From: Streptomyces malaysiensis subsp. samsunensis
Lineage (GTDB): Bacteria; Actinomycetota; Actinomycetes; Streptomycetales; Streptomycetaceae
Assembly (NCBI RefSeq): GCF_024519315.1
Contig: NZ_JANIIC010000062.1
Span: forward strand, 1-63,868
DNA length: 63,868 bases
Direction: 5' to 3'
Each line of letters begins with the position of its first letter. Within the stretch, counting starts at the first letter, position 1. Positions 36,280-43,776 of this stretch are shown here, piece by piece. The notes under the pieces were generated by a model. That model did no database searches, was not told the origin of the DNA, and saw nothing but the letters and a program-made list of their open reading frames with translations. The position numbers and the translations under genes are program-made.

Positions 36280-36744
36280 ATGACGGAAGCGCAGCGGGAG
36301 GCGCCGGAGGGCGATGCCGTACTGACCCGGATCGGGCAGGCGGTCATGCTGCACCGGGGCGGTGACCGGGAGGAGGCGCGCAATCGCCTCGCCGCGCTGT
36401 GGCGGGAGATCGAACGGGACGGCGCCCCCTTCCACCGCTGCGCCCTCGCCCACTATCTGGCCGACACCCAGGACGACCCTCTGGACGAGCTGATCTGGAA
36501 CCTGCGGGCGCTCGCCGCGGCGGACGGGCTCACCGGTGCCCTGGCGCCACGGGCGTTCTTCCCCTCCCTCCACCTCAACGTGGCCTCGGGCTATCTGAAG
36601 CTGGGCCAGGAGGAGGCGGCCCGGGACCAGCTGGCGCTGGCGCGGGCGGCCGCCGGTGCGCTCGGCGAGGATCCGTACGGCGACGGGGTACGGGCGGCCA
36701 TCCGGCGGCTGACGCTGGTCCTGGAGGGGAGCGCCGGGGACTGA
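36280..36744 (+). CDS. Small TPR-like hypothetical protein
   Basis: 154 residues of helical repeats with TPR character (ARNRLAALWREIERDGAPFHRCALAHYLADTQDDPLDELIWNLRALAA, then LHLNVASGYLKLGQEEAARDQLALARA). No catalytic motif. It begins 26 nt after the WYL regulator on the same strand with AAGGACGGGAGG upstream. Co-transcription is likely and a scaffold role conceivable. Function unknown. The next 195 bp contain no gene. Confidence 0.7.
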   Translation: MTEAQREAPEGDAVLTRIGQAVMLHRGGDREEARNRLAALWREIERDGAPFHRCALAHYLADTQDDPLDELIWNLRALAAADGLTGALAPRAFFPSLHLNVASGYLKLGQEEAARDQLALARAAAGALGEDPYGDGVRAAIRRLTLVLEGSAGD

Positions 36745-36939
36745 GGAGCCGGGGCCTACCGGCACTGGCGCGGCGCAAGGTGGGCGTCAAGCCGCCGGCT
36801 GCCGCGCGAGGTGGACGGCAAGCTCGTGCCGCGGCCTTCGTGGATGGTGATGGTCACCGTGCCTTTCTGTCACGGATGAGGGCGTTCGGGGGCTCCGGTC
36901 CGCGCGCCAGGCGCCCCCGGGTGGTCGGTGGCGTGCTTC

Positions 36940-37692
36940 TCAGATCTGGTTCTGTCCGCCGTCGACGTAGATGTTGGCGCCGACGATGTAGCTGCTCTGA
37001 TCGGAGGCGAGGAACGCCACGGTCGCGGCGACCTCCTCGGGACGGCCTATACGCCCCTTCGCCACGGTCGCGGCGACGTGGTCCTTGACGGCGGCCAGCG
37101 CTTCTCCGCCACCGACGATGTCGGTGAGCCCGGGAGTTTCGACCCCGCCCGGCGAGACCGCGTTGACCCGGATGCCACGGCCCTTGAGTTCGTTGGACCA
37201 CGTTCGCGCGAATGACCGGATGGCGGCCTTGGAGGCTGCGTACGTGCCGAATGCCTCCTGGCCGTTGTCCGCGGCGGTGGAGGCGGTCAGGATGACCGAG
37301 GCACCGTCGTTGAGCAGCGGAAGCGCCTTCTGCACGGTGAACAGCGTGCCCCGGACGTTGACTCCGAAGACCTGGTCGAAGTGCTCTTCGGTGATCTGCT
37401 CCAACGGCACGAACGCACCGGCCGCCGCATTGGCGAAGAGCACGTCAAGACCCCTGCCCCGGGACCGGACCGCGTCGTAGAGCCGGTCCAGGTCGGCCAT
37501 GTCGGTGATGTCGCCGGGCACCGCACTGGCCCTGGTCGCGCCGATGGTTTCGACGGCGGCGTCCAGCTCCGTCTTGCGTCGACCGGTGATGAAAACGTGC
37601 GCGCCCTCAGCCGCCAGCCGCACGGCGGTGGCCAGGCCGATTCCGGTGCCGCCGCCGGTGACGACAGCCGTCTTGCCCTCGAGCTGCCCCAT
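36940..37692 (-). CDS. Short-chain dehydrogenase/reductase
   Basis: 250 residues: TGGGTGIG, DVLFANAAAGAFVP (NAG motif as NAA), TASTAADNG with the catalytic Ser and Y-x3-K in FGTYAASKAAI. Glu/Lys substrate region EALAAVKDHVAATV is typical of quinone/alcohol-acting SDRs. A GGAGG lies 8 nt before the ATG. Divergent from the AraC gene, which is probably its activator. Substrate unknown. Confidence 0.85.
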   Translation of the reverse strand: MGQLEGKTAVVTGGGTGIGLATAVRLAAEGAHVFITGRRKTELDAAVETIGATRASAVPGDITDMADLDRLYDAVRSRGRGLDVLFANAAAGAFVPLEQITEEHFDQVFGVNVRGTLFTVQKALPLLNDGASVILTASTAADNGQEAFGTYAASKAAIRSFARTWSNELKGRGIRVNAVSPGGVETPGLTDIVGGGEALAAVKDHVAATVAKGRIGRPEEVAATVAFLASDQSSYIVGANIYVDGGQNQI

Positions 37693-37811
37693 GGGAGTAC
37701 CTCCATAGATTCCTGCGCTGATCTGTCTCGACAGCAATACTGCGGGAGGGGGCAGTACGATGCATCACGTAACGTCCACAATTCTTTACGCATCATCCAG
37801 AGGAGCGGTCA

Positions 37812-38741
37812 GTGCTCGACTCCAGCGATCTGATCGCCGACGCCATCGGCCTTCTGCGTCCCCGCACCGTGGTTGAACCCGGCCTCCATGCCTCAGGCGC
37901 ATGGGCCCTGCGCTTCGACCAGTTCCCACACGTGAAGCTCGGCGTCGTCGCGCGCGGCGAATGCTGGCTGGTCCTCGGAGGGCATGCACCCGTACTGCTG
38001 GAAGAGGGCGACTTCTACCTGCTGGGCAACCCCCCGCCCTACATCCTGGCCAGCGAGCTCAGCGCGATACCGCGTCATGCGAAGTCGGTGTGGGAGAGCG
38101 CTACGGACGGCGCCGTCCGCATCGGATCCGAGGCCGAGGAAGACACCTACCTCTGCGGTGGGCACTTCTCGTTCGAGGGTACGAACGCGCATGGCCTCAC
38201 CGATGTTCTGCCGCTGCTGGTGCACGTACGGGCCGCGGACCCTCGCGGGAAGCTCCTGGCACATCTGAGTGAACTCATGGTCGCCGAGGTCGAAGCAGTT
38301 GCCGTCGGTAGCTCTCTGGTCCTGGAGCATCTCGCGCAGATTCTGTTCGTCCACATGCTGCGCGCCCACGCCGACCAGGCCGAGCGACCCACCGGCTGGC
38401 TGGGAGCACTCAGCGACGACGGTATCGGTGCCGCGCTGCGTGCCATGCACGCGGATGTGGCGCGCTCCTGGACACTCAAAGAGCTTGCCGATATCAGCTG
38501 TATGTCACGTTCCTCGTTCGCCTCCTCTTTCAAGAAGCAGGTCGGAACCGCGCCACTGGACTATTTGATCCAGTGGCGTATCAGCCTCGCCCGTGATGCC
38601 CTGAGCCGCGGAACACGATCGATTTCCGAGCTCGCATTCGCGATCGGCTACAAATCTGAGAGCGCGTTCAGCACCGCGTTTCGTCGTGTGACCGGCTTCT
38701 CACCCAGACAGTTTCGTCAGGCGTCGAACCCTGCGGAGTGA
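37812..38741 (+). CDS. AraC-family transcriptional regulator with cupin sensor
   Basis: 309 residues. A cupin_6-type N-terminal sensor (WALRFDQFPHVKLGVVARGECWLVLGGHAPVLLEEGDFYLLG) precedes a C-terminal AraC helix-turn-helix pair (SWTLKELADISCMSRSSFASSFKKQVGTAPLDYLIQWRI and ISELAFAIGYKSESAFSTAFRRVTG). GTG 37812 after GAGGAG. The usual partner is the divergent SDR gene; the 119-bp gap contains the regulatory sites. Confidence 0.9.
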   Translation: MLDSSDLIADAIGLLRPRTVVEPGLHASGAWALRFDQFPHVKLGVVARGECWLVLGGHAPVLLEEGDFYLLGNPPPYILASELSAIPRHAKSVWESATDGAVRIGSEAEEDTYLCGGHFSFEGTNAHGLTDVLPLLVHVRAADPRGKLLAHLSELMVAEVEAVAVGSSLVLEHLAQILFVHMLRAHADQAERPTGWLGALSDDGIGAALRAMHADVARSWTLKELADISCMSRSSFASSFKKQVGTAPLDYLIQWRISLARDALSRGTRSISELAFAIGYKSESAFSTAFRRVTGFSPRQFRQASNPAE

Positions 38742-38760
38742 CACCGAGCCCCTTCTCCGG

Positions 38761-38795
38761 ACCGAAGACCGAAGACCGAAGACCGAAGACCGAGG
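38761..38795. repeat. 7-bp tandem repeat, about five copies
   Basis: ACCGAAG occurs four times in exact tandem (38761-38788), followed by a near-copy ACCGAGG. It lies about 20 bp after the stop of the AraC gene and 100 bp before the VOC gene. The unit is not a multiple of three and is non-coding. Confidence 0.95.
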
Positions 38796-38894
38796 TCACC
38801 AGAGCGCCCGCGGATGTCGAGAACGTGTCACCGGCTCCGTCCCAGGGACATCAGCGGCCCCCACCGGCCGCACGAGGACGAAGGAGAAACCAGC

Positions 38895-39335
38895 ATGGCG
38901 ATTCAGCGGATGGACAACGTCGGCATCGTCGTCGAGGACATGGACGCAGCCATCGCGTTCTTCGTGGAACTCGGTATGGAGCTGGAGGGCAGGGCGGAGG
39001 TCGAGGGCCTCTTCGCCGACCAGTGCACCGGACTCGACGGCGTCCGCTGTGACATCGCTATGGTCCGGACCCCGGACGGCCTCAGCCGGCTCGAGCTGGC
39101 GAAATACCGCAGCCCCGCGGCGATCGGCGCCGGGCCGCGCAACCGGCCGCACAACATTCTGGGCACGCACCGCGTGATGTTCGCCGTCGACGACATCGAG
39201 GACACCGTGGCCCGCCTGCGCCCTCACGGCGCCGAACTCGTCGGCGAGATCGCCCGGTTCGAGGACAGCTATCTGCTCTGCTACCTCCGCGGCCCGGAGG
39301 GCATCATCGTCGGACTGGCCGAGCAACTGCGCTGA
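38895..39335 (+). CDS. VOC-family (glyoxalase/dioxygenase fold) protein
   Basis: 146 residues in two beta-alpha-beta-beta-beta halves (IQRMDNVGIVVEDMDAAIAFFVELGMELEG; HNILGTHRVMFAVDDIEDTVARLRPHGAEL). The glyoxalase metal ligands are not fully visible. An AAGGAGAAA site stands before the ATG at 38895. The substrate is unknown; neighbouring AraC and SDR genes suggest a metabolic or resistance role. In the 130 bp before it only the 7-bp repeat is notable. Confidence 0.75.
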   Translation: MAIQRMDNVGIVVEDMDAAIAFFVELGMELEGRAEVEGLFADQCTGLDGVRCDIAMVRTPDGLSRLELAKYRSPAAIGAGPRNRPHNILGTHRVMFAVDDIEDTVARLRPHGAELVGEIARFEDSYLLCYLRGPEGIIVGLAEQLR

Positions 39336-39388
39336 GCGGCAGGAACCGAACGAAGGGGGTGGGCTGAGCACCCAGGTGCGGTGGCCCG

Positions 39389-39868
39389 CTATGCCGCTTC
39401 CACCAGCCCCTCCCAGCGGTCGGCGAGCGCCTTCAGCTTGACGACGAACCGTTCGCGTTCCGCCTCGTCGAAGGACTCCAGCAGGATCTTGTCGAGCCTG
39501 CGCGCCCGGTCGTTCGCCTCCGTAAGGGCCTCTTGGCCCGCGTCGGTCAGGTAGAGCAGTTTGCGGCGGCCGTCGGCGGCCGCGGTTCGCCGGGCGAGCA
39601 GACCACGGTTCTCCAGCCGGCGCGCCACATCCGCCATGGTGGAGGTGTCCAGGGCGACCGCGGCGGCCATGGACCGCTGGTCCTGGCCGGGATGGGCTTC
39701 CACCGCCTGGAGCACCGCGAACTGCGGGCCGGTGAGGACCGGGTCCACCTCCCGTGCCCACACGGCGAGATACGCCTGGTAGAGACGGCGGACCTGATAG
39801 CCGGGCGCGGCCGTCAAGGCGGTGGGAGCCTTTGGACCGGTCTCGGCGGGCGGGGTGGGATCAGTCAT
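39389..39868 (-). CDS. MarR-family transcriptional regulator, possible nicotinate-cluster regulator
   Basis: 159 residues with the MarR winged helix (VDPVLTGPQFAVLQAVEAHPGQDQRSMAAAVALDTSTMADVARRLENRGLLARRTAAADGRRKLLYLT). It is the gene after the last nicotinate gene on the same strand, across a 264-bp gap. The Pseudomonas nicotinate genes are controlled by the MarR-family NicR, so this is a fair candidate. It could equally be independent. The gap contains CTTAAG (39877-39882) just before its ATG, a possible own operator. Confidence 0.7.
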   Translation of the reverse strand: MTDPTPPAETGPKAPTALTAAPGYQVRRLYQAYLAVWAREVDPVLTGPQFAVLQAVEAHPGQDQRSMAAAVALDTSTMADVARRLENRGLLARRTAAADGRRKLLYLTDAGQEALTEANDRARRLDKILLESFDEAERERFVVKLKALADRWEGLVEAA

Positions 39869-40132
39869 GGAACCTACTTAAGCACGCACGGTTGACGCCG
39901 AGGGACAGTGGGGCGGGCGCCGGCGCACCCTTCGGCCCCGGCCACGGGCTCACCGGCCGGTACCGAGGTGGATCGGTCCCGCCCGGTGCGCCGGCCCAAG
40001 GCCATCGATGGACGCGCCCGGCCGGTGTGGCGCCGAGTGGTGGGCGGCCACCACGGTGGCCGGGGCGGACGCCTTGCCCTCGGCCCACCGGGAGCCCGGC
40101 GGCTCCAGCACATCGCGCACGGACGCCTCCTG

Positions 40133-40930
40133 TCAGCTCCTACCGGCCATCGTTCCGGCGCCGCTCCCGGCGGGGCTGGAGACCTGGCCGCCGAGCAGAC
40201 TCCCGGCGCCGGGCACGACGGGCGGCAGCCCGAGCTCCGTCAGGATGCGGAACGCGGTGGAGGTGGCCGCCGACAGCACCGGCAGCCCCGCCTCGTCCTC
40301 GACGGGCTGGATCGACGCCAGCGACGGCATCTGCACACAGGCCGACAGCACCAGCGCGTCGGCCCTGCCCAGGTTCAGGCGGCGCCAGTGCTCGCGCAGA
40401 TCGGCGGGGTCCAGGCGGGCCACCGCCAGGTTGTCCGGAACTTCGAGGCTGAGCGCGTCGACCACCTCGATCCCCGCGTCCTCGATGTAGTCGACCACCT
40501 TGGCGGTGAGTTCCTTCATATACGGCGTGATGATCGCGACCCGGCGGGCGCCGAGCGCCTCGACACCGCTGAGCAGGGCGCCGGCGCTGGAGACCACGGG
40601 GGCCCGGGCGCCCTCGGCCCGCAGCGCGGAGGTGATGTCGGCCTCGGCAACACAGTGGTGACCCGGCCCCTGCGCCATGATGGCGACCAGGCAGGCGGTG
40701 GCGACGACATCGGGCCGCGCGTCGGCCAGTTCGAGGGCGGCCCGTTCGGTCTGCGCGTTCATATTGCGCAGCTCGTCCGGGGTGACGTGCTTCATCCGCA
40801 TCCGGCTGGTGTGGAAGACGAAGCGGTCGTCGGGCGCGATGGACTCCCGTGCGTTGAGCATCCGGGGAAGCTCGGTCTCCATGGTCAGGTTGGAGCTGGG
40901 CACGATCAGCCCGATGTGATGGTCGGTCAT
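40133..40930 (-). CDS. nicE: Maleate isomerase (maleate cis-trans isomerase), NicE-like
   Basis: 265 residues of the Asp/Glu racemase fold. It converts maleate to fumarate. The two catalytic cysteines are Cys80 (VVATACLVAIMAQG) and Cys198 (LVLSACVQMP). IGLIVPSSNLTMETELPRML, HTSRMRMKHVT and LGLPPVVPGAGSLLGG match Pseudomonas putida NicE closely, as I recall that sequence. Last step of the nicotinate route before the TCA cycle. Starts at ATG 40930, 83 nt after nicD. Confidence 0.85.
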   Translation of the reverse strand: MTDHHIGLIVPSSNLTMETELPRMLNARESIAPDDRFVFHTSRMRMKHVTPDELRNMNAQTERAALELADARPDVVATACLVAIMAQGPGHHCVAEADITSALRAEGARAPVVSSAGALLSGVEALGARRVAIITPYMKELTAKVVDYIEDAGIEVVDALSLEVPDNLAVARLDPADLREHWRRLNLGRADALVLSACVQMPSLASIQPVEDEAGLPVLSAATSTAFRILTELGLPPVVPGAGSLLGGQVSSPAGSGAGTMAGRS

Positions 40931-41013
40931 GGGGTTGGTCCTCCGAATCGGGGCGGCGGGCACCGGTCAGGCGGCCGGGAATCGCGGGTGGCCCGGAAAA
41001 ACCTGATGCCTCA

Positions 41014-41904
41014 TCAGGAACCGCCACCCCCGTGAACGTGCTGTTCAGGGCTGGTGCCGGGCGGGGAGAGGATGGTCTTCAGCGCGCCGCGGAGCGTCTC
41101 GGTGGCGATTGCCGGGGCGTCCCAGAAGATCATGTGGCCGGCGCCTGGGATCTTGTGCAGTGGCGCCGGTGGATTGCTCTGTGCGGCCTCCCGCACCCCT
41201 TCCGACGTCACGACGGGACTGCCCGCCCCGTAGAGCATGTGGGCCGGTCCGGGCACCCGGGGCCACCAGTCGAAGAAGTCCTCGTGCTCGAAGCCGTGGT
41301 GCGTGGCCACGATGGCCTCCTCGGCACAACTGGACAGCCAGCGGGCCCGCAGTTCTTGTTCACGCCGCGGCCACGTGGGCCAGGAGGCGGCCACCTCGTC
41401 GGCGTCCGTTCCGCGCCGGGCTTCGGCGAGTTGCCGCAGGAACACTTCCCGGGTGGTGGGGTAGGGGCCGCGGCCCGGGCCGCTCATCGGCGGATCGGCC
41501 AGCACGGTGCCGCGCAGGGGCACCTTGGCACGCACCGCGACGGCCGCCGCGATCCGCGCGCCCATGGAGTGGCCGAGGAGCAGCGGACGGTCCAGGCCGA
41601 GGTGGGTGATGAGGGCTTCGGTGTCCTCGGCGTACTCCTCCAGCCCGTATCCGTCGCCCTCGTCCGAAAGACCCCGGCCGCGTACGTCCAGCACCACCGG
41701 CCTGACCAGGTCGGTCAGTTCGCGGGCCACGAAGTGCATGGTGACCGCGGGACTGGTGATACCGGGCAGGACGACCAGCGCCGGAAGATCGCCGCCGTAG
41801 TCGAGGGCGTGCAGCCGTACCTCTCCGGAGCGCGCCCACCGGCTCGTGGCCGGGACCTCGGCAAGATCGGCGAGTGCGCTCTGAAGGACCGAACGCCGTG
41901 TCAT
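41014..41904 (-). CDS. nicD: N-formylmaleamate deformylase (alpha/beta hydrolase), NicD-like
   Basis: 296 residues with an alpha/beta-hydrolase triad Ser113 (LLGHSMGAR), Asp137 (ADPPM) and His257 (GAGHMIFWD). The pattern VLPGITSPA, VLDVRGRGLS, DPPMSGPGRGPYP and GHMIFWD is nearly that of P. putida NicD, which releases formate from N-formylmaleamate to give maleamate. The start ATG overlaps the nicF stop by 4 bp, so they are translationally coupled. A Pro/Gly/His tail is extra. Confidence 0.9.
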   Translation of the reverse strand: MTRRSVLQSALADLAEVPATSRWARSGEVRLHALDYGGDLPALVVLPGITSPAVTMHFVARELTDLVRPVVLDVRGRGLSDEGDGYGLEEYAEDTEALITHLGLDRPLLLGHSMGARIAAAVAVRAKVPLRGTVLADPPMSGPGRGPYPTTREVFLRQLAEARRGTDADEVAASWPTWPRREQELRARWLSSCAEEAIVATHHGFEHEDFFDWWPRVPGPAHMLYGAGSPVVTSEGVREAAQSNPPAPLHKIPGAGHMIFWDAPAIATETLRGALKTILSPPGTSPEQHVHGGGGS

Positions 41905-42608
41905 GTGCTGTCTCCTCGTCGGTGGGAACGCCGGGCCGCTCGAGGAGCCGCCGGGGCGGGAACGGAGCCGATGTAGCCGACGGCGTCATCGAGGGTGACG
42001 ACGTCGCCGTACTTGGCCTGGATGTCGAAGAGCGCCGCGTCCGCGGGCCCCTCGGCCCGGTCGCCCACGCAGGCACGGGGCACCAGCACCGGGAAGCCCG
42101 ACTGGACCGCGTCGACCACGGTGGCCCGTACACAGCCGCTCGTGGTGGCGCCGCACACCACGACGGTGTCGCGGCCCAGACCGGTCAGGGTGGCGGCGAG
42201 GCCGGTGCCGAAGAAGGCCGAGGCCCCCTTCTTCACCACCAGGTGATCGTGTCCCGGCCGCATGGGCAGCCGCGGGTCGACGGCCACGGCCTCACTGCCC
42301 TCGACCAAGGCGCGCATGCCGGGAGCCTTGCGCAGCCAGGCGACCGCGTCACCGGACGCCTCGGCCTCGGTGTAGGCGATCGCGGTGAAGATCACCGGCA
42401 CCTCCGCGGGCCGGGCCGCCTCGATCAGGCGCGTGGTGGCGGCCACGACCTCGGTGAGGTCGGCGCCCGAGGGGTACGAGTCCTCGGTGAAACCCCGGGT
42501 CAGGTCCACCACGACGATCGCCGGACGGCTGCCGCGCCGCACCGCGGCACCGAAGCCGGCCCGCCGGTAGGTGCGGTTGGTGGCGACTCCGTACAGTCCG
42601 CCGCTCAT
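41901..42608 (-). CDS. nicF: Maleamate amidohydrolase (isochorismatase-like), NicF-like
   Basis: 235 residues. It should hydrolyse maleamate to maleate and ammonia. The catalytic residues are Asp35 (VVVDLTRGF), Lys127 (VVKKGASAFFGT) and Cys159 (TTSGCVRA). The FFGT, TSGC-RA and ACVGDRAEGPADAALFDIQAKYGDVV segments closely resemble P. putida NicF. Overlaps coxG by 4 bp upstream and nicD by 4 bp downstream. In contrast to the hydrolase at 27821, all three catalytic residues are present. Confidence 0.9.
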   Translation of the reverse strand: MSGGLYGVATNRTYRRAGFGAAVRRGSRPAIVVVDLTRGFTEDSYPSGADLTEVVAATTRLIEAARPAEVPVIFTAIAYTEAEASGDAVAWLRKAPGMRALVEGSEAVAVDPRLPMRPGHDHLVVKKGASAFFGTGLAATLTGLGRDTVVVCGATTSGCVRATVVDAVQSGFPVLVPRACVGDRAEGPADAALFDIQAKYGDVVTLDDAVGYIGSVPAPAAPRAARRSHRRGDST

Positions 42609-43246
42609 CGGCGCCTCCCCAGTAGCCAGCCCGGAGCGAACCCGAGCAGGAACGCGGCCGCGATCGGGCCGTACTTCTTCAGCAGCGGGCCCGCGATCAG
42701 CACCATCCCGTTGAGTTCACCGGGCGCCTCGGCGGGGGCGACGGCCGCGGGAGTGGACGCGGCGGGCGCCGCGCCGGTGGTGGGGAGCGCTTCCGCGCCG
42801 TTCTGCTGAAGGAGCAGGTTGCCGAGGTTCTGGGCGAACTGCTGGAGGATCTTGTCGGACACCGCCCCGATGGCTCCCTTGCCGAACTGGGCGATCTTGC
42901 CCCGGATCACCAGGTCGGTGGAGAGGTTCAGCTGGGCGCCGTCCTGGGCCGGGACGACCTCCAGGGAAACCTCGGCCTCGGCGTCGCCGCTGCCGTGCGT
43001 ATCGGCGCCACTGGCGTGGACACGCAGCCTCCGCTTTTCCTCGTCGATCTCCAGGAAGCGCACGGTACCGGCGTAGGCGGCCGAGATCGGGCCCACCTTG
43101 ATCTTGACCGCGCCACGCCAGGCATCGCCGTCACGGCCTTCAAGAGCGGCGCCGGGCATACAGGACGCCACTCTTTGGACGTCGCCGAGCAGCGCGAACA
43201 CCGCGTCGGGCTCGGCTTGGACGGAAACGGTATTGATCAGTTGCAT
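42605..43246 (-). CDS. coxG: CoxG-type SRPBCC protein with C-terminal membrane anchor
   Basis: 213 residues. The CoxG (DUF598-like) barrel (MQLINTVSVQAEPDAVFALLGDVQRVASCMPGAALEGRDG) is followed by an Ala/Pro/Gly linker and a C-terminal hydrophobic segment (KYGPIAAAFLLGFAPGWLLGRRR). CoxG recruits carbon-monoxide dehydrogenase to the membrane in Oligotropha, and here it would help the adjacent molybdenum hydroxylase. It starts inside the end of the preceding small-subunit gene (10-bp overlap) after GAGGAGGA. Confidence 0.85.
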   Translation of the reverse strand: MQLINTVSVQAEPDAVFALLGDVQRVASCMPGAALEGRDGDAWRGAVKIKVGPISAAYAGTVRFLEIDEEKRRLRVHASGADTHGSGDAEAEVSLEVVPAQDGAQLNLSTDLVIRGKIAQFGKGAIGAVSDKILQQFAQNLGNLLLQQNGAEALPTTGAAPAASTPAAVAPAEAPGELNGMVLIAGPLLKKYGPIAAAFLLGFAPGWLLGRRR

Positions 43247-43776
43247 GATTCCTCCTCGGCGCCCATGGCCCGCTGGGAGCGCCGGGCGGTCGCGCAGGCG
43301 TCGATCGCCTCGACGATGGTCTGGTAGCCGGTGCACCGGCACAGGTTCGCGGCGACGACCTCCCGGATGTCCTCCTTGGTCGCCTCCGGCCGCTCCGCGA
43401 GGAAGCCCTGGGCCAACATCAGAAAGCCGGGGGTGCAGAAGCCGCACTGCAAGCCGTGGTGTTCGGTGAAGGCCCGCTGGAGATCGCTGAGTTCGCCGGT
43501 GCCGGAGTCGGCGAGGGATTCGACGGTGGTGATCCGCGCCCCCTCCGCCTGGGCGGCGAACATCAGACAGGCCCGGACCGGGAGCCCGTCGACGAGCACG
43601 GTGCAGGCTCCGCAGATCCCGTGCTCGCAGCCGACATGGGTGCCGGTCAGCCGCAGATCGTGGCGGAGCACATCCACCAGGGTGCGGCGCGGCGCCGAGA
43701 TCACCTCGTATGACGTGCCGTTGACGTCGAGCGTGATGAGCTGGACGTCGTCGCCCAGGCCGGTGGTGTCGTTCAT
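43237..43776 (-). CDS. Molybdenum hydroxylase small [2Fe-2S] subunit
   Basis: 179 residues with two iron-sulphur clusters. The plant-type ferredoxin cluster uses Cys50, Cys55, Cys58 and Cys70 (GCEHGICGACTVLVDGLPVRAC). The second uses Cys111, Cys114, Cys146 and Cys148 (CGFC, LCRC). It passes electrons from the molybdenum site to FAD in the xanthine-dehydrogenase family. In the inferred pathway it is part of a nicotinate 6-hydroxylase. Overlaps the large-subunit stop by 4 bp. Confidence 0.9.
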   Translation of the reverse strand: MNDTTGLGDDVQLITLDVNGTSYEVISAPRRTLVDVLRHDLRLTGTHVGCEHGICGACTVLVDGLPVRACLMFAAQAEGARITTVESLADSGTGELSDLQRAFTEHHGLQCGFCTPGFLMLAQGFLAERPEATKEDIREVVAANLCRCTGYQTIVEAIDACATARRSQRAMGAEEESCN

